64,000 nucleotides of DNA, taken from assembly GCA_029251525.1 (NCBI GenBank), contig JAQXDE010000057.1:62001-126000 (forward strand). Reading direction: 5' to 3'. Both the position numbers and the translations under genes were made by a program. Below the pieces are notes generated by a model. It made no database searches, had not been told where the DNA came from, and was given only the letters and a program-made list of their open reading frames with translations. Origin of the DNA: Saprospiraceae bacterium. Its GTDB lineage: Bacteria > Bacteroidota > Bacteroidia > Chitinophagales > Saprospiraceae. Positions 60,821 through 64,000 of this stretch are shown one piece after another (position 1 is the stretch's first letter; each line of letters opens with the position of its first letter).

Positions 60821-62845
60821 ATGGAAAATAAATATCAAAATAACCAGGATGGTAAACCTAACAATAAGTTTAATTCATATTGGATTTATGGATTGTTAGC
60901 TTTGTTGTTACTCGCATTGAATTTTTACACACTTCAATCCTCTTCGACTAAACCTTTGGAATGGAATACTTTCCAAAAAATGGTACAAGAAAAAGATATT
61001 GCAAAAATTGAGGTGGTTAATCAGAAACAAGCTCAAGTATTCTTAAAACCAGAATCTCTTGAAAAGTATACAGATCCAGCTCCTGCTGTTAGTAAATTTT
61101 CTCCAAATAGGGCTCATTACTTTTTTGAAACTGGACCCGCGGACAAATTTGAAGAAAAATTAATTCGAATTCAAGAGAAAGCAAATATCCCATATGAAAA
61201 TTGGATTACTGTAAACTACGGTACCAAAGAAAATTGGATTCCTCAAATTTTAAGTTGGCTACTCCCTGTTTTCATCATAATTGCCATTTGGTTATTTATC
61301 CTCCGCCGAATGGGTGGAGGTGGAGGTGGACCTGGCTCACAGATTTTCAATATTGGTAAATCTAAAGCAACGCTTTTTGATAAAAATACGAAAGTTACGG
61401 TAACATTTCAAGATGTAGCAGGCCTTGATGAAGCAAAAGAAGAAGTCATGGAAGTAGTTGATTTCTTGAAGAATCCCAAGAAATATACTGCGCTTGGTGG
61501 AAAAATTCCAAAAGGAGTTCTTCTAGTCGGCCCTCCAGGAACCGGTAAAACATTGTTAGCCAAAGCCGTAGCAGGTGAAGCAGCAGTTCCATTTTTCTCA
61601 ATCTCTGGATCTGACTTCGTGGAAATGTTTGTAGGAGTAGGTGCAAGTAGAGTCCGAGATTTGTTCAAGCAAGCTAGAGAAAAAGCACCATGTATTGTAT
61701 TTATTGATGAAATTGATGCAATCGGTCGAGCTCGTGGAAAAGGTCAAATGCAAGGAGGAAATGATGAACGTGAAAATACTTTGAACCAGTTATTGGTTGA
61801 AATGGATGGTTTCGCAACGGACAAAGGAGTTATCTTGATGGCTGCAACAAACCGACCTGATGTTTTAGATAGCGCACTATTAAGACCAGGACGTTTTGAT
61901 CGACAAATCGGAATTGACAGACCTGACTTAAAAGGTCGAGAAGCGATTTTCAAAGTACATTTAAAAGCAATCAAAACTGGGCCAGAAATTAAAGCTGATG
62001 TTTTAGCTGAAATGACTCCAGGTTTTGCAGGTGCAGACATAGCCAATATCTGTAATGAAGCTGCTCTAGTTGCAGCTCGTAGAAATAAGACTGAAATTGA
62101 TATGGATGATTTCAATCACGCACTTGATAGAGTAATTGGCGGATTGGAGAAGAAAAACAAAATAATAGCTCCTGCAGAGAAAAAAATCATTGCCTACCAC
62201 GAAGCTGGCCATGCAATCTGTGGATGGTTTTTAGAGAATGCATCTCCTTTAGTAAAAGTAACTATTGTTCCTCGTGGGATAGGAACTTTGGGTTACGCTC
62301 AATATTTACCCAAAGAAGAATACATTACTCGAACTGATGCTCTGTTAGATAGAATGTGTATGACATTTGGTGGACGTGCTGCGGAGAGAATTGTTTTTGA
62401 CAAAATATCTACTGGTGCTCAAAGCGACCTGGATCAAGCGACAAAGATGGCATACAGTATGATTTCTGTTTTTGGTATGAATGATAAGGTAGGAAATGTT
62501 TCATTTCATGGAATGCAACAAAATCAAATTAGTAAGCCTTATTCAGATGCAACAGCTACCTTGATTGACAACGAAGTTAGAAAAATGTTAGAATCTCAAT
62601 ATCAACGTGCACAAGATTTATTGAAAGACAAGAGGAACGAATTAGAAATCTTAGCTAATGAATTGTTAGAAAAAGAGGTTTTATTAAAATCAGATTTGGA
62701 AAAACTAATTGGCCTTCGTCCTGCTGAAGTAAAGGCAAAAGCTGAAAAATTAGCACAAGAGGAAGAAAATAAAAATATTCCTTTTACAGAAGAACCAGGA
62801 ACATATGCTACTGATACTCCAGATGATGCCCCTATTGTAGAGTAA
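60821..62845 (+). CDS. ftsH: ATP-dependent zinc metalloprotease FtsH
   Basis: The 674-residue inner-membrane protease degrades unfolded and regulatory membrane proteins. Two membrane helices are at about 19-38 and 142-162 with a periplasmic part between. The AAA+ core has Walker A GPPGTGKT (237-244), Walker [13 protein letters not shown] (291-302) and the second-region-of-homology [20 protein letters not shown]. The Zn site is HEAGH (460-464). A Gly-rich linker [13 protein letters not shown] sits after the second helix. The C-terminus has a Glu/Asp-rich tail. A terminator follows. Confidence 0.97.
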   Translation: MENKYQNNQDGKPNNKFNSYWIYGLLALLLLALNFYTLQSSSTKPLEWNTFQKMVQEKDIAKIEVVNQKQAQVFLKPESLEKYTDPAPAVSKFSPNRAHYFFETGPADKFEEKLIRIQEKANIPYENWITVNYGTKENWIPQILSWLLPVFIIIAIWLFILRRMGGGGGGPGSQIFNIGKSKATLFDKNTKVTVTFQDVAGLDEAKEEVMEVVDFLKNPKKYTALGGKIPKGVLLVGPPGTGKTLLAKAVAGEAAVPFFSISGSDFVEMFVGVGASRVRDLFKQAREKAPCIVFIDEIDAIGRARGKGQMQGGNDERENTLNQLLVEMDGFATDKGVILMAATNRPDVLDSALLRPGRFDRQIGIDRPDLKGREAIFKVHLKAIKTGPEIKADVLAEMTPGFAGADIANICNEAALVAARRNKTEIDMDDFNHALDRVIGGLEKKNKIIAPAEKKIIAYHEAGHAICGWFLENASPLVKVTIVPRGIGTLGYAQYLPKEEYITRTDALLDRMCMTFGGRAAERIVFDKISTGAQSDLDQATKMAYSMISVFGMNDKVGNVSFHGMQQNQISKPYSDATATLIDNEVRKMLESQYQRAQDLLKDKRNELEILANELLEKEVLLKSDLEKLIGLRPAEVKAKAEKLAQEEENKNIPFTEEPGTYATDTPDDAPIVE

Positions 62846-62876
62846 CATCCTTGGTTGCAGAAGATACAGCAGATTT

Positions 62877-62916
62877 AAACCCGAAATATAAAAAAATATA
62901 TTTCGGGTTTTCTTCT
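62877..62916 (+). terminator. terminator of ftsH
   Basis: AAACCCGAAATATA pairs with TATATTTCGGGTTT, followed by T-rich sequence, 32 bp after the stop. Confidence 0.88.
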
Positions 62917-63049
62917 TTAAGAAAGGATTCATTCCTATCATAGGATTGTCTTATTTTGAATTAATTGTACTAATTACAAAATATTATACTTACCAATATG
63001 GCACTTTTGAATCGGGAAGTAGTACTTATTTAATCAAAATAGTTTTCAG

Positions 63050-63084
63050 AAAAAAAATCCTTAGCACAAAAGCACTAAGGATTT
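63050..63084 (-). terminator. terminator for the leftward transcript from 64000
   Basis: AAAATCCTTAG (63054-63064) pairs with CTAAGGATTTT (63074-63084); on the minus strand TTTTTTT follows. It lies 200 bp beyond the stop at 63284, so the transcript would include the small frame between. Confidence 0.75.
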
Positions 63085-63093
63085 TCAAATCAG

Positions 63094-63213
63094 CTAATCA
63101 AAATTTTTCGAAAAGTTCTTGCCGCTTGAATTCTGCAGAGCGGTTATAGCATCAGTAAGTGTTCTTTTCATTAATACGACTAACTCCCTATTTCTTCTTT
63201 TTACTTTTTTCAA
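63094..63213 (-). CDS. possible small basic protein (39 residues, or 25 from the ATG)
   Basis: Between the stop of the edge gene and its terminator the minus strand holds a frame from a TTG at 63213, or an ATG at 63171, to a stop at 63094. It includes RNRELVVLMKRTLTDAITAL and ends SSGKNFSKNFD. Both start choices are weak and no ribosome-binding site is clear, but the codon content is protein-like. It may be a small protein or chance. Confidence 0.25.
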   Translation of the reverse strand: MKKVKRRNRELVVLMKRTLTDAITALQNSSGKNFSKNFD

Positions 63214-63283
63214 GACATACTTGTTTCTCCATTTCCTTCGTTACTTATCATTAATCAATAACTACTTTCCTAAAGTCTTCAAA

Positions 63284-64000
63284 TTATTTTTCGTTTCCAA
63301 TCTCTTGATACGCATCTCTTTTAGAATAAAACCCTCCCTCTCGCATAGTCCAAACATGTTCACCATTCCAATAAACAACAGGTAGAGTATGATTCGATTG
63401 GACATTATGACTAATATAATTATCAAATTTGTGATGACCTTCTCTTCCAAATTTAATAGTTTTCCCAACAGGCACCTCGAGTTTAATTTTTACTTTTTGA
63501 GCACGCCATTTTTTACCTTTTCCAATAAAAAAATCAGCTGGAAAAATAATTCCTTGATCCGTTATTATTGGATTGTAGGAAATTGATCTTGTCAATTCTA
63601 CAATTTCACTTGAACTTCCTCCTCTTGAAAAATGTGATTGAGTCAATCTGAAATTATCATCTTTAGACTTTGTAAAATCAATTTCAACATTTCTTATCAA
63701 TAAATCCTCATCAATAATCTTTGCACCATCAAAATTAATAATATTATTTGCTCCCATTTCTTGTCCCAAACTCAATTGAATAGTATCCATTTTAAATGAG
63801 TGGATATCTGAACGTTGTACCATTTCTTTTTCTTGATTAAAATCACGAACAACAAACGATCCTACTGCGAAAAAACTAATTACATTTAAAATAAAAAACG
63901 TGGTCATCCCTGTTCGAATCCGTGCACTTGTTTTCCTTTCAAAAACATAGCGCGCTATAAATTGTAAAAATCCAATTATTGGCAATGCTGTCATTAAAAA
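63284..64000 (-). CDS. membrane protein C-terminal part (PspC-like), cut by window edge
   Basis: The frame is open at the right edge (FLMTALPIIG), so the visible 239 residues are the C-terminal part of a larger protein. Two hydrophobic segments (about ALPIIGFLQFIARYVF and TTFFILNVISFFAVGSFVV) precede a long non-membrane part. That part has DTIQLSLGQEMGANNIINFD, DEDLLIRNVEIDFTKSKDDN, PADFFIGKGKK and KIKLEVPVGKTIKFG, a repeated beta-type region. This resembles the C-terminal half of the PspC-domain proteins common in Bacteroidota. The PspC part itself would lie beyond the edge. Its function in envelope stress is inferred only. Confidence 0.55.
   Translation of the reverse strand, partial: FLMTALPIIGFLQFIARYVFERKTSARIRTGMTTFFILNVISFFAVGSFVVRDFNQEKEMVQRSDIHSFKMDTIQLSLGQEMGANNIINFDGAKIIDEDLLIRNVEIDFTKSKDDNFRLTQSHFSRGGSSSEIVELTRSISYNPIITDQGIIFPADFFIGKGKKWRAQKVKIKLEVPVGKTIKFGREGHHKFDNYISHNVQSNHTLPVVYWNGEHVWTMREGGFYSKRDAYQEIGNEK

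Larger units (their letters stand above)
62846..63283. other. 438-bp convergent region between ftsH and the edge gene
   Basis: It contains the ftsH terminator (62877-62916), a minus-strand terminator (63050-63084) and a candidate small minus-strand frame (63094-63213), listed below. The rest holds nothing I can support. Confidence 0.5.

Noticed and set aside
62946-63385. Overlapping plus-strand frames after ftsH
   Set aside because: They are antisense to the edge gene and cross a minus-strand terminator; their products look random.

Overview
The window is AT-rich DNA from a member of the Bacteroidota. The signs are Bacteroidota-type promoters (TAnnTTTG at -7, with TTG or TTTG at -33 in the best cases), type IX secretion (T9SS) type A sorting tails on secreted proteins, a CarboxypepD_reg-type TonB-dependent receptor, many short lipoprotein signals, and Bacteroidota families such as DUF3127, GYDIA-type GHMP kinase and DUF6089/PorG. 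I cannot name the genus; a marine Saprospiria-like or related lineage is a guess. Nothing here looks like a prophage, plasmid, CRISPR array, rRNA or tRNA. Most of it is ordinary chromosome with an accessory layer of secreted proteins.

Layout. 1-171 is the N-terminus of murQ, cut by the window edge. 0.2-6.4 kb holds a secreted DUF3299-like protein, a sigma54-activator-like regulator that lacks its GAFTGA loop, a two-domain fasciclin lipoprotein, a membrane protein, a lipoprotein and a transglutaminase-like protein. 6.5-18.6 kb carries purC, a secreted MORN-caspase protein, a rhodanese lipoprotein, hmgA, envelope proteins, a strongly biased Tyr-rich/Ser-Arg-rich secreted protein, proS and a PLP decarboxylase. 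19-23 kb has a Cys-less ArsC-like protein, DUF3127 with an SSB-like tail, a CotH/beta-barrel pair and a Trp-repeat protein. 23-26.6 kb is the translation operon rplM-rpsI-rpsB-tsf-pyrH (minus strand).

26.9-33 kb holds a Cys-cluster protein, the isoprenoid genes fni, mvaA and a GYDIA GHMP kinase, a flavin reductase and an Nfu Fe-S carrier. 33.1-37.1 kb has a thioredoxin-like lipoprotein and a TonB receptor divergent from a DtxR/MntR regulator. A perfect 16-bp palindrome sits between the -33 and -7 boxes of the receptor promoter. 37.2-42.2 kb has a long-chain acyl-CoA ligase and a sugar module of two DUF1080 lipoproteins plus a Gfo/Idh/MocA oxidoreductase. 42.7-48.1 kb holds three tandem paralogous T9SS cargo proteins with degenerate repeated leaders between them.

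48.3-64 kb has comM, a PorG-like barrel, an SH3 secreted protein, hemA, the moxR-DUF58 pair, an amidohydrolase followed by a decayed SGNH hydrolase pseudogene, birA, rsfS, ftsH and, at the edge, the C-terminal part of a membrane protein.

How the parts connect. The clearest regulatory circuit is DtxR/MntR plus palindrome plus TonB receptor. The clearest metabolic modules are fni-mvaA-GHMP kinase (mevalonate-route isoprenoids) and DUF1080-DUF1080-Gfo/Idh (likely 3-keto-glycoside breakdown). The T9SS cargo proteins and the PorG-like protein fit one secretion route. Three decayed genes (about 4.6, 51.3 and 57-58 kb, minus strand) show ongoing gene loss. No wholly new multi-gene system can be claimed from the sequence alone. 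The best leads are the in-promoter metal operator, the tandem T9SS family, the MORN-caspase protein and several odd single proteins.
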